This document shows, in pieces, positions 8,554 through 17,750 of a stretch of 64,000 nucleotides of DNA (positions are counted from its first letter, which is position 1; every line of letters starts with the position of its first letter). The notes beneath the pieces were generated by a model, which was given only the letters and a program-made list of their open reading frames with translations, had not been told where the DNA came from and did not search any database. Source of the stretch: G020353115 sp964389685 (GTDB taxonomy: Bacteria; Bacteroidota; Bacteroidia; Bacteroidales; VadinHA17); contig CAYMFM010000007.1 of NCBI GenBank assembly GCA_964389685.1, positions 37,011 through 101,010 of the forward strand, in the 5' to 3' direction. The translations under genes were made by a program, and so were the position numbers.

Positions 8554-9290
8554 CTACGGGACAGAACTTGCATCAGCCAGTACTTTGATCAGTGTATCGC
8601 AACCGCCATTCTTTATGAATTCGGTATGATCAGCGATTGTCTTAAAGCGTTTTCCTGTTATTTTATGGCATTCCATTTCATATCCGGTCGTTTCATAGAA
8701 TGACAGAAGTATTTTTTCCGCAACCGGATCGGGGAAAGAGAATTTATATGAATTTTTTCTAATTCGGTCGAGTGTATTCATCCATACGGCAGCACTGAGC
8801 GCCCCGCATCCTTTCCCGCTCAAACCGAGCCCACCTGCAAATCCGGAAGCCATGACCATTTCGGCATCTGTACCTCCCATTTTTCAGCCAGTTTAAAGCA
8901 GCCCCAGAATTTTCCGGAGAAAAAGTATTTCGCTAGGCTGAATTTGTTTGACCAGTCACAGTTTGTTATTTCCGAACAGTCGGGACTTTTTGTCCTGTTT
9001 ATAAAGGATCTCATAACGTGCTGAGTTGCTTTGATGCTCATTCCGATAGCCCGGTCCCGGTTACTGCACCTGCGAAAAGATTCCGATCCCACAGCACAGG
9101 AAGCCCCCCATAACATTCCGCATTGATATCCTTGCTGAAGTATTCCACCAGCTAACAGGTCCACGGCACGTTCCTCATTCTCCAGCGGATGATCAAATTC
9201 CCGGTTTAATATGTAAAAGAATGTTCGCGAGCAGGTACCCAATTTCATGAATACCCTTTTGGTTTTCCGCCGAACCTTTCTTGATTTCAT
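8554..9290 (-). pseudogene. Frameshifted C-GCAxxG-C-C family protein
   Basis: The N-terminal part (GTCSRTFFYILNREF, then LAGGILQQGYQCGMLWGASCAVG and SPDCSEITNCDW) reads in one frame to FKLAEKW near 8885. The C-terminal part (GGTDAEMVMASGFAGGLGLSG, then CGALSAAVWM, ending at 8554) is in another frame. Adding one G in the GGG run near 8880 joins them into one normal family member. Cysteine motifs typical of the family (redox or metal binding, role unclear) are kept. Either a recent pseudogene or a one-base assembly error; the exact start is uncertain because the first codons have no clear family match. Confidence 0.7.
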
Positions 9291-9321
9291 CGTTTTCATC
9301 CAGTTCTTCCGGTTTATCAGG

Positions 9322-9558
9322 TTATTCATTATGCTCAATAGTAATGACCACATTTCCCTTTTTGTGCCCTTCTTCAACATACCGGTGCGCTTCGGCAATC
9401 TGTTCCAACGGATAGCGTCTGTCTATGACTGGTTTGAACTTTCCGCTTTCAATGATCTCTTTGAGGAAGTGTAAATTGTCTTTTGGAACAGGTTTTTCAA
9501 TTTCTTTTAGCTCAAGAACTTCAGGCGGTCCGTATTTTTCGTATACTGCGGCTTTCAT
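9322..9558 (-). pseudogene. Internally deleted MDR oxidoreductase (78 codons left)
   Basis: The first 28 residues (MKAAVYEKYGPPEVLELKEI, then EKPVPKDN) match the start of the intact oxidoreductase at 7570-8496. The next residues (FLKEIIESGKFKPVIDRRYP and onward to VVITIEHNE) match its last 50 residues. About 230 codons, including the whole nucleotide-binding domain, have been lost in frame, so it cannot be an active enzyme. It may be transcribed with the downstream C-GCAxxG pseudogene. Confidence 0.8.
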
Positions 9559-9588
9559 CTTGTTTTAATGTTAAATGTTTGATATTTT

Positions 9589-11868
9589 CTAATGGATAGC
9601 AGGTAATATGTATTTCTCCAGGATCCTGAACGGAGGTCTTTTGGACAGGTAATTGCCACCGGTGAAAACAACGACTGTATTGACCTCAGGCAGGACCATA
9701 ATGTGTTGACCGCCAAAGCCAGAAGCAGTATACATGTGTATTTTTTTTCCGGACTGAGAATATTCCTTTGTCCACCAGGTATAGGAATACCCTAATTTAC
9801 CGGAAGGTTCGCCCGGGACATTGATCCCATGGTTACCGGCAAAGGGTGTGGCACTTTTTTCAACCCACTGTTCCGAAATAATTTGCTGTCGGTTCCAAAT
9901 CCCCTCATTCAGAAACGTCACCCCAAATTTAACCATTGCCCTTGGTGTGATTCTCAGACTGTTCACTTCAACGACACCATTTGGAAATTTCAGGTAATAA
10001 TCGGAAGTGTCAATACCCAGTGGCTCAAATAGATATATTTTGGCGAATGCATCAAAAGTCATATCTGTGGCATGCCTGATGATTTCACCCAGGACCTGCA
10101 TATTCCCGGTTGAATAATTGAAACTTGTCCCGGGTTCATGCATCAGTGGTTTGTCCAAAATGAATGTGATTGGATCTTTGTCCTGAAACCAGATTCCAAT
10201 ACAGGGATTTTCAACGCTGCTATAGGGTGCACTCCATTCAGGCCAATCCAATCCGGCTGTCATGGTCAGCAGATGTTCGATGGTAATGTTCTCTTTCCCG
10301 TACGTTTTAAGGTGCTGGTGTTCCGGTAAATAATCAAATATGGACTGATAAACACTTTCGATGAAACCATGATCAATGGCAATACCAACACAGGCAGATG
10401 TTATGCTTTTACTGGCTGACATGATATCATGCAGCATATCCCTGTCCCAGGTCACCCATTCACCATGGTGGTAAGGAGCATCCCACTGGTAATCGTGTCC
10501 CTGAAAATACTCTTCAAACACCAGTTTGTTATCCTTGTAAATGAGCATGGCATTTACCTCTGTAAACTTTCCCTGGTATATTCTATCCACGGCTTTTGCT
10601 ATTAAGCGGCCGTCAATATGCACTTCCTCTAATGTGCCGACATCAAATCCATCATAAATGTTCTCAGGACGTCGATACGTGTACTGACCGGAAGAATCGA
10701 GCTGGCAGCTGACATTCAGTATTGAAAGAGCAATAAATAAAAAAATCGCTTTCTTCATAAATAAACCATTGTATCTTTTCATATGCTTACCTTTGTGTGC
10801 AGCAGGCACTTCTTTACTTGCTTTCTTTAATCCAAACAGAGGTCTTGCAAAAGGAATCCTTTTGATGATCAAATCATACAAAGTAAAACATCCTATGCTT
10901 GTAAACGCAATAATCAGGATGAATTTTAATGCTGTTGGAATATCGAGTGGTAATATCAGGAACGAACCCAGGTACAGGAAAATCATGTGTATGATATAGA
11001 TTGGATAGGCTCCCTGGCTTAAATAATGTAATGTTTTACTGGGGTGATTCAGGTATTTATAAGCCAGACCAAAAATGGCAAAGATCCAGGCGTTGGATTC
11101 GATAGCCATAAGGTAGTTGGGTGCTTTTAGTTCAAAAACAATGAAGCGAACCGAAAAAAGTATTACGGCGATAGAGATAAATAACCATCTCCATTTCAGT
11201 ATGGTTTGCCAGAATGCATTTCCACTGTGAATAGATGTAAATCCGAAAAAGAATGCCAGCAATCCTAACAGAAATCCGTGCAATGTTATCGCATACATTT
11301 CATATGTTTCGGGTTTAATGATTACCGCTTCTAAAATAAAAGATCCAACGATCAGTAGCAATCCCAATGGATTACTCAACAAGGTTTTTAGCCACCTGTT
11401 GAATTTCCCCTTTTCATGCCTTTTTAAATAAAAAAATACGGGTGAAAGCAGGATCACATAGATAAATATGTTGGCGAGAAACCATAAATGGCCCGGACTG
11501 GGGATATATGCGATATCCTGGCTATAGTATTTTTGCCAGATGAAGAGGTGTACTGGAACGATGAAAAAAATTCCGAAAAGGAAGGGTATAAAAATTCTTC
11601 GGGTTCTTTCCATCAATAATTGTTTCCAATTCCTTTTTCTTATGGCAAAACCGATCCCCATTCCGGAAACAAAAAACAACAGGGGTATTCTCCACACATT
11701 CAGCATAGACATAGGTATCCATAACGATTCCAACGGTTTCTCACTTTGCAGAAATCCGATAAATACTCCCCAGGGCTGAAAAACAATTCCGATGTGATAA
11801 ATCAATAGTAACCCGATGGCGATTACCCGCAGCCAATCGATATCGTATCTTCTGGTTGTTGTTGACAT
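9589..11868 (-). CDS. Fused membrane acyltransferase (OafA/YrhL type) and serine beta-lactamase-like protein
   Basis: 759 aa. Residues 1-350 are a multi-pass acyltransferase-3 domain (YDIDWLRVIAIGLLLIYHI start, VSGMGIGFAIRKR, PGHLWFLANIF). Residues 400-759 are a class C beta-lactamase/PBP-like domain with SASK as the SxxK motif, YST and GFGGQ near the end. Between them, Met371 starts KKAIFLFIALSILNVSCQ, a complete lipoprotein signal with a lipobox. The ORF therefore looks like two neighbouring genes joined by loss of a stop; the second half could still be made from the ATG at 10758 as a separate lipoprotein. Substrates are unknown. Confidence 0.82.
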   Translation of the reverse strand: MSTTTRRYDIDWLRVIAIGLLLIYHIGIVFQPWGVFIGFLQSEKPLESLWIPMSMLNVWRIPLLFFVSGMGIGFAIRKRNWKQLLMERTRRIFIPFLFGIFFIVPVHLFIWQKYYSQDIAYIPSPGHLWFLANIFIYVILLSPVFFYLKRHEKGKFNRWLKTLLSNPLGLLLIVGSFILEAVIIKPETYEMYAITLHGFLLGLLAFFFGFTSIHSGNAFWQTILKWRWLFISIAVILFSVRFIVFELKAPNYLMAIESNAWIFAIFGLAYKYLNHPSKTLHYLSQGAYPIYIIHMIFLYLGSFLILPLDIPTALKFILIIAFTSIGCFTLYDLIIKRIPFARPLFGLKKASKEVPAAHKGKHMKRYNGLFMKKAIFLFIALSILNVSCQLDSSGQYTYRRPENIYDGFDVGTLEEVHIDGRLIAKAVDRIYQGKFTEVNAMLIYKDNKLVFEEYFQGHDYQWDAPYHHGEWVTWDRDMLHDIMSASKSITSACVGIAIDHGFIESVYQSIFDYLPEHQHLKTYGKENITIEHLLTMTAGLDWPEWSAPYSSVENPCIGIWFQDKDPITFILDKPLMHEPGTSFNYSTGNMQVLGEIIRHATDMTFDAFAKIYLFEPLGIDTSDYYLKFPNGVVEVNSLRITPRAMVKFGVTFLNEGIWNRQQIISEQWVEKSATPFAGNHGINVPGEPSGKLGYSYTWWTKEYSQSGKKIHMYTASGFGGQHIMVLPEVNTVVVFTGGNYLSKRPPFRILEKYILPAIH

Positions 11869-11901
11869 CTTCTTTGATTATGTTTTAACCATTTATACTG
11901 A

Positions 11902-12501
11902 CTATCGTAACATCTCCGCAATTACTGGGCGGGTCGTTTCGATCTGTTCATAATCCAGTTTCAATCCAAGCGGACCAAGGTCTTTACTGATTTGATCATA
12001 GATGCCTTTGACACTGTCGAAAGGACCTGTCACGGTTTCCAGTGGCGTATGCCCGAAGTTGTTCTTCACATTCTTATCAGCACCGTTGCTCAACAGCATT
12101 TCTACGATCTCCTTGCGGCACAAAAAAGCAGCGGTGTGTAGAGGAGTTGATCCCTCACTGTTCTGAATGTTTACATCAGCCCCGGCCTCAATTAAGGCTC
12201 TGGCTACTTCAGTTTTACCAAATGTCGCTGTAATCGTTAACGGAGCAGATCCATACTCATCTTTTTCATTCAGATCTGAACCTGCTGCGATGTGTTGTTT
12301 AACCGCTTTCAGATCACCCATGAATGTTGCCGTATGAATATCCATAGCCGGCGGTTTAACAGTTGCTTCAGAATCGGAGGACTGCTCTTTCCCCTTTGTT
12401 GAGTTCCCGTTCTCGCTGCCGCAGGCTGCAAAGATTAGGAGTGTGATTACCAGTACTACTGCCGGTAAACCTTTAATTAAAATGTTCTTATGTGTTTTCA
12501 T
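11902..12501 (-). CDS. Ankyrin-repeat lipoprotein
   Basis: 199 aa. A lipoprotein signal (LLIFAACG, Cys27), a low-complexity Ser/Thr/Glu linker, then about three ankyrin repeats at 50-150 (DIHTATFMGDLKAVKQHIAA, GSAPLTITATFGKTEVARAL, GSTPLHTAAFLCRKEIVEML). It probably acts as a periplasmic or surface protein-binding module. It is 33 bp upstream of the acyltransferase fusion on the same strand, so the two could form an operon. The ligand is unknown. Confidence 0.85.
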   Translation of the reverse strand: MKTHKNILIKGLPAVVLVITLLIFAACGSENGNSTKGKEQSSDSEATVKPPAMDIHTATFMGDLKAVKQHIAAGSDLNEKDEYGSAPLTITATFGKTEVARALIEAGADVNIQNSEGSTPLHTAAFLCRKEIVEMLLSNGADKNVKNNFGHTPLETVTGPFDSVKGIYDQISKDLGPLGLKLDYEQIETTRPVIAEMLR

Positions 12502-12717
12502 AACGAATCGGTTTTTAATTTGACATTTTTTTCATGGTGTAAAGATCCGGCAATCCATGATGCATTACCAATCAGGAATGAGGCAGATCATATAAAGTTT
12601 GGTGTGGGTGTTGTAATTATGACGAATGGATATAAATTATGACGCAATGATGAGGTGAAGGGAAAGAAGTAAGAATGGGAAACGACTAGTGCCGGGTAGT
12701 AGGTTAATAGAGTAAAA

Positions 12718-12885
12718 CAACCCTGAATGCCTGCCTGCCGGCAGGCAGGGGGTTGAATATTAGAATATTCAGGACATCATTCAACCCCTTTAGGGTTGTG
12801 AATACATCGGATACTCAAACCACCGGTTAACACCGGTGGCTACTCATAGTTATACCCCGAAATGGGGTATTATTATAGTTATCAC
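12718..12885 (+). repeat. Cluster of five REP-like palindromes
   Basis: In order: ctgcctgccggcaggcag, tgaatattagaatattca, caacccctttagggttg, a ccaccggttaacaccggtgg hairpin and taccccgaaatggggta. Five unrelated palindromes packed in under 170 bp look like a composite REP/BIME-type element; it could also act as a terminator or mRNA-stabilising structure. Confidence 0.6.
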
Positions 12886-13120
12886 AATTGATTATTTGAA
12901 TAAATTAAAGGTAAAATCTATTATTAAAAACTACTAAAGAATTTGTTACCGTTATTGTGAGTGTTACACGGCAGGCAGGTGTTCAGTATATAGTTAGCCA
13001 GCTAAAACGGGCCAACTGCTATATTTTACAACGGGAAATCATTTCATGGCCCGAACATTTGCCAAATACTTTTTATTGGCTTGATTATACAAGCTTTCAG
13101 GTTAAGAAATCCGTTTTCAA

Positions 13121-13153
13121 TTTGCTTTATTGAATGTTCAGGTTGTATCTTTA
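13121..13153 (+). promoter_or_regulatory. Candidate promoter of the AraC-TPR gene
   Basis: TTTG (13121-13124), 21 bp, then TATCTTTA (13146-13153), one base from the Bacteroidota TAnnTTTG consensus and about 43 bp before the start codon. The spacing is at the long end. Confidence 0.35.
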
Positions 13154-13195
13154 TCCATTATTCGTAACCTTTGAAAATCTTAACATGTAGACATA

Positions 13196-15256
13196 ATGCC
13201 GGAAACTCCCTTCATAGAAAATGATTTCATAAGAAGGATCACAGAAATTATTGAGGAGAACATATCCAATGAGCGGTTTGGAGTTTCTGAGCTTGCAGGT
13301 AAAATGGGTATGAGCCGCTCAAACCTGTTGCGGAAAATAAATAAATTAACAAAACTATCCGTAAGCCAGTTTATCAGACAGGTTCGCCTGGAAAAAGGCA
13401 TGGAAATGTTAAGGCAGACTTCCTTTACCGTCTCCGAAGTATCCTATAAGGTTGGTTTTGGCAGTCCTTCCTACTTTATCAAATGTTTCCACGATTATTA
13501 CGGGTACCCGCCCGGTGAGGTTGGGAATAGAGAATTAAAAGAAAGTGATTCCATTCAAAAGGGTCAATCCAGGAAGAAAAGAACGATTGCAGTAATTGGA
13601 GCAACGATAATCATTGTTGCTCTGGCAACTGTACTGTTCATTTTATTCAAACCATTTTCTTCCGGACAAAACGATATTGAAAAATCAATTGCCGTTTTAC
13701 CATTCAAAAACGACAGCAACGATTCTACCAACCTCTATTTTATCAATGGATTGATGGAATCCGTGCTGAATGACCTTCAGAAAATTGAAGATATAAGGGT
13801 AATCAGCAGGACCTCCGTTGAAAAGTACAGGAACAATCCGAAAACCATTCCGGAGATTGCACAGGAACTGAATGCAAATTATTTTGTTGAAGGCAGCGGT
13901 CAGAAAATTGGTGATCGGATCTTCCTGAACATTCAATTAATTGAAGCTCCGGGTGATAAACACCTGTGGTCTGAACAATACAACAGGGAAGTAACGGATA
14001 TATTCGAACTTCAGGCGGAAGTTGCTAAAAATATTGTCGATAAAATAGAAGCAATCATTACACCGGAAGAGGAGGAAAGGATCAATAAAATTCCTACGGA
14101 TGACCTGGTTGCCTATGATTATTTTTTAAAAGGTCTTGATTTATTGAATAAAGGAAGTAGTGATCATCTGGAAGAAGCCATTCTCTTTTTTGAGAAAGCA
14201 ATAGAACACGATGATGAATTCGCACGCGCACATGCAGCTATTGCCATTGCTTATTACTTTTTAGATTTATACCAGGCTGAGAAAAAATATCCTGTTCAGA
14301 TTAACAATTATGCGGATAAAGCCCTGTTGCTCGATTCGCAATTGCCCCAGGGTTTAATAGCAAAAGCCCTGTTTTACATGAATAGTAAGGAATATGAACT
14401 GGCCGTCCCTTATTTTGAAAAAGCGTTGGAATACAATCCGAATTATGATCTGGCCTTTGTCTTCCTTGTAGATTTATATGTGAATTATATTCCTGATACA
14501 GAAAAATATCTGGAATATGCACTTCGGGGAATTAAAATAGATATAACAGCATATGATTCAACTACAGCAAGCATTATTTATCTGCACGTAAGCAATGCCT
14601 TTATTCAATCTGGCTTTACAGATGAAGCTGAAGCATACATTAACAAATCATTGGAATATAACCCGGAAAATTTGTATTCTGAATATGTAAAAGCTTACAT
14701 CCTGTTTGCAAGGAACAGGGATTTGCAAAAAACAAAAGAGCGTTTAATTGAAGCTCTTAACAAAGATTCTACCCGGTATGACATTCTGATTGAAACGGGG
14801 AAAATTTGTTATTTCATGAGGGATTATGAAGGTGCGTATAATTATTTTAAACGATTTATGGATATTAAGGAAGCGCTGAACCTGGATGTTTACCGGGGTG
14901 AAAATGCAAAGATCGGATTTGTATTATCAAAATTGGGACTGACAGAGGAATCTGAAAAATATTTTGCTGAGTATCTGGATTATGCTGAAAATGATAAATC
15001 CATTTATAAACATTTAAGTTTGGCAGCCTATTATTCATATAAGGGTGACACAAAAAGGGCTATTGAACAAATGAAATTGTTTTCACAACAAGACAATTAT
15101 CATTACTGGGTTATTCTTTTCTTAGAAATGGATCCTCTCTTCGATACTGTTAAAGATCTTCCTGGATTCAAAAAAACCCTTCGTGATATAGAAAATAAAT
15201 TCTGGAGTAGTCATAAGCAAATTAAGGCTTCCCTTAAGGAGAAAGAATTAATCTAG
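13196..15256 (+). CDS. AraC-type HTH / membrane / TolB-like / TPR regulator
   Basis: 686 aa. An AraC-family DNA-binding domain is at the N-terminus (about 13-108: LAGKMGMSRSNLLRKI, then VSYKVGFGSPSYFIKCF). One membrane segment follows (130-152), then a TolB-like domain from about 163 (SIAVLPFKNDSND) and TPR repeats to about 620. DNA binding in the cytoplasm joined to a sensing domain across the membrane suggests a one-component membrane regulator. The TolB/TPR half is closest to the protein at 15266-17239 (shared SRTS, TPEE, MDPLFD motifs), which lies convergent only 9 bp away. Confidence 0.87.
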   Translation: MPETPFIENDFIRRITEIIEENISNERFGVSELAGKMGMSRSNLLRKINKLTKLSVSQFIRQVRLEKGMEMLRQTSFTVSEVSYKVGFGSPSYFIKCFHDYYGYPPGEVGNRELKESDSIQKGQSRKKRTIAVIGATIIIVALATVLFILFKPFSSGQNDIEKSIAVLPFKNDSNDSTNLYFINGLMESVLNDLQKIEDIRVISRTSVEKYRNNPKTIPEIAQELNANYFVEGSGQKIGDRIFLNIQLIEAPGDKHLWSEQYNREVTDIFELQAEVAKNIVDKIEAIITPEEEERINKIPTDDLVAYDYFLKGLDLLNKGSSDHLEEAILFFEKAIEHDDEFARAHAAIAIAYYFLDLYQAEKKYPVQINNYADKALLLDSQLPQGLIAKALFYMNSKEYELAVPYFEKALEYNPNYDLAFVFLVDLYVNYIPDTEKYLEYALRGIKIDITAYDSTTASIIYLHVSNAFIQSGFTDEAEAYINKSLEYNPENLYSEYVKAYILFARNRDLQKTKERLIEALNKDSTRYDILIETGKICYFMRDYEGAYNYFKRFMDIKEALNLDVYRGENAKIGFVLSKLGLTEESEKYFAEYLDYAENDKSIYKHLSLAAYYSYKGDTKRAIEQMKLFSQQDNYHYWVILFLEMDPLFDTVKDLPGFKKTLRDIENKFWSSHKQIKASLKEKELI

Positions 15257-15265
15257 AGATGAAGG

Positions 15266-17239
15266 CTACAACAATCCCTGCTCCTCCATCCGGTTGATCC
15301 TGATTCTGATTTCCGCTTTTTCATCATTTGCTCGTTTCACGATCTCCTTGAATTCCTCATCATCCCTGAGATTATCAAACAAGGGATCCACTTTTATGTA
15401 TTCATGAGTCCCGTTCGTGAATCCCAGATTCTCGTATTCCCGGAGCCACTTCATTGCTTCTTCCCTGTTTCCAAGAAAAGCATAAACACTTGCGAGATCA
15501 TACGCTGCAAGCGTGATACCGTATTGATTCCTTTGTTTAATGCTTTCCTCACAAATAATGATTTGCTTATTGAAATATTCCATGGCTTCATCTTTCTTGC
15601 CGTTGGCCCAGAGAATATTCCCAATATGATGATTATTATTCATTAATTCAATCGAGGAATATTGCATACCGTTTTTCCGACATTCTTCTGCTTCTGCAAT
15701 CCTTCCCAGCCCAAGGAGTGCAGTAGACTTCAGGTAGTACGAGCCCCAGTCTTCCGGTTGTGCAGCTATGCCTGCTTCAGCCACGGCAAGCAATTCTTCC
15801 CATCTGCCCTGGATTTCCAGTATCCACCAGTTGGCTTCAAAAGCCAGGTCCACTCCGAGCTTTTCCTGGAGATATAGTTCTGCCTTTTCCAGGTCCCCGA
15901 CAGAAACGTATATCCACCAGATATTTAACTGGATTGCCATAACCCTGTCCCCTTTTTCCAGAATTTCAGCCTTCCTGAAATTTATCAAAGCCTCGACATA
16001 ATCCCGTGAATTAAAACAGATCATCCCCAATCTTGTGTAAGCTGTTGCATAATTCGGATCTAACCGTATGGCGGCTTTCAGATCGTCCGTTGCTCTTTCT
16101 CTTTGAGCTCTTTCATAGTAGTATGTCCCCCGGCCAACATAAGCTTCCACAAGGTTTGAGTCCAGTTCCAGTGCTTTGTTAAAATAGATAAGTGCCGAGT
16201 CCAGGTAGAACGGCTTATAATAGGTGGATAACCATTCGTCACCAACAAAGCTGTTGCCAAGCCAGTAGTATGCCAGTGCGAACTCTGGATCAAGGGCAAG
16301 GGATTTATGTGCCAGCTGAACAACACTGTCCAGGTGACTTTTTTCACGGGTAAATATATAACTATAGTATTGGTCGATTGCCTTTAAATGATAGTCGAAA
16401 GCAGTCATATCACTAGTCGGAACCTTCTCGATGAGCTGAATTTCCTGTGGTGTGATTATGGCTTCCAGTTCAGATGCAACGGCCCGGGCAATTTCGCTCT
16501 GAATGGTAAACAGATCCCGGTATTCCCGGTCGTAGAGTTCAGACCACAGGTGATCCTCATTCATGGCACGGATCAGCTGAATACTGATTCGTACCTGGTC
16601 ACCCTCCCGCTGAACGGTTCCCTCCATAATATAGTTAACACCCAGTTCTTCACCGATTTCAGGAATGAGCTTTCTTTCTTCCTTGTATTTTAGGGTTGAT
16701 GTTCTGCTCAGTACCCTCAGGTCGGATATTTTTGACAACTGGTTGATGATCACATCCGTGATTCCGTCGCTGAACCAGGATTGTTCTTCATCCCTGCTCA
16801 GGTTCTCAAAAGGCAATACGGCAATAGACCTTTCAAGTTCGGGATAATCGTTAGCCTGTTTTCTGCCACTGAAGATATTTACAGCCAGCAAGCCAAGAAT
16901 GATCACAACACTTACATAGGTAGCTATTTTCCAACCAACCAATTTTGCGGGTTTTTCTTTTAGTTGTTCAGTTTCCTCACTTATTGATTTTGTCTTTTGA
17001 ACTCCTTCAGGTGTAATATCGTACACCCAGGATAAAATGATTGAAATGACAAAGCCGATACAAAGTAGTACGAATACCAGCTTCAATGTCCAGCCTGGCA
17101 ACCCGAATGGTTCGGCAATGATATCCACCAGTTCAAGGAGGATGAATGCAGCGGCAGCATAGACCGGGATTACCCGGATTACCCTCCTTCGTTTAAGCTC
17201 CTCCCAGAAGTTTAATGGATTGTTGGATTGTTCGGGCAT
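15266..17239 (-). CDS. Membrane-anchored TolB-like/TPR protein (paralogue 2)
   Basis: 657 aa. The N-terminal module MPEQSNNP, then ELKRRRVIRV, with two membrane segments and a third near 110-130. Next comes a TolB-like domain with the classic SIAVLPFENLSRDEEQSWF, FSDGITD and SRTS signatures found beside class III adenylate cyclases, but no cyclase domain. TPR repeats fill 290-620. The frame continues upstream to 17497, but that extension is low-complexity and the promoter lies inside it; 17239 matches the paralogues. Confidence 0.83.
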   Translation of the reverse strand: MPEQSNNPLNFWEELKRRRVIRVIPVYAAAAFILLELVDIIAEPFGLPGWTLKLVFVLLCIGFVISIILSWVYDITPEGVQKTKSISEETEQLKEKPAKLVGWKIATYVSVVIILGLLAVNIFSGRKQANDYPELERSIAVLPFENLSRDEEQSWFSDGITDVIINQLSKISDLRVLSRTSTLKYKEERKLIPEIGEELGVNYIMEGTVQREGDQVRISIQLIRAMNEDHLWSELYDREYRDLFTIQSEIARAVASELEAIITPQEIQLIEKVPTSDMTAFDYHLKAIDQYYSYIFTREKSHLDSVVQLAHKSLALDPEFALAYYWLGNSFVGDEWLSTYYKPFYLDSALIYFNKALELDSNLVEAYVGRGTYYYERAQRERATDDLKAAIRLDPNYATAYTRLGMICFNSRDYVEALINFRKAEILEKGDRVMAIQLNIWWIYVSVGDLEKAELYLQEKLGVDLAFEANWWILEIQGRWEELLAVAEAGIAAQPEDWGSYYLKSTALLGLGRIAEAEECRKNGMQYSSIELMNNNHHIGNILWANGKKDEAMEYFNKQIIICEESIKQRNQYGITLAAYDLASVYAFLGNREEAMKWLREYENLGFTNGTHEYIKVDPLFDNLRDDEEFKEIVKRANDEKAEIRIRINRMEEQGLL

Positions 17240-17256
17240 ATGGGTTGGTTTGGATA

Positions 17257-17284
17257 GATAAATATATAGGTTCCGGTTATCAAA
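17257..17284 (-). promoter_or_regulatory. Conserved TPR-gene promoter, copy 2
   Basis: Minus strand TTTG (17284-17281), 16 bp, TATTTATC (17264-17257), then CTATCCAAACCAACCC and the start codon at 17239. Same spacing as the copies at 6859, 26865 and 30949, with unrelated spacer bases. Confidence 0.55.
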
Positions 17285-17726
17285 TCCAAACTCATTATTA
17301 CACGTGTTAGGTGCTATGAGTTTTAAAAGCACCTGGTAACGATCAGGTGAAGTCTTTTTAATTAAAAAATGGGATACATTTTTAAGGGGGGAATGAGTTT
17401 TGCTATTGCGGGAAATATTCGAGTTGGAATAGGAATCTGGATGGGTAGGAGAGATTTTATTGGATTTGGTTTGGGGACTGGGACAAACTTGAGACAATTG
17501 ACTAGTTGAATAACTGGATTTTGGATGTGACCTGATGCCTGTTAATCTTGCGCTCTGAACTAACTGAGCTAATGCCCTGCGGAATACAAAAATGGAAAAA
17601 ATATTCTTTTGAGAAAATTACAATTTTATTTGAGGATTGAATTATGGATGTAGTTTAGATATTATTCATTCACAGAAGGATAATTGAAAACAATTTCATA
17701 ACTTTAGCATACTTAATTGCTTTTTA
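17285..17726. other. AT-rich spacer with a tRNA scar
   Basis: About 440 bp between divergent genes. Apart from the truncated tRNA-like sequence at 17550-17578 I see no gene, palindrome array or family-A/B repeat. Confidence 0.5.
17550..17578 (-). pseudogene. 5' fragment of a tRNA gene
   Basis: The minus strand reads as the first part of a tRNA: a 7-base acceptor strand (AGGGCAT), T8 A9, D stem GCTC, D loop AGTTAGTTCA, D stem GAGC, then G26. After that the sequence does not form an anticodon arm, and no T arm follows. It is a truncated copy, a common scar of integration or deletion beside a tRNA gene. Confidence 0.5.
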
Positions 17727-17750
17727 ATGGGGAAATACCCTGGATATAAT

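Larger units (their letters stand above)
12502..13195. other. Intergenic region between divergent genes
   Basis: About 690 bp, AT-rich. It holds the palindrome cluster at 12718-12885 and a candidate promoter at 13121-13153 for the AraC-TPR gene. The rest shows no coding frame or RNA gene. Confidence 0.5.

Noticed and set aside
17240..17497. N-terminal extension of paralogue 2
   Set aside because: Ser/Asn-rich low-complexity frame that contains the conserved promoter.
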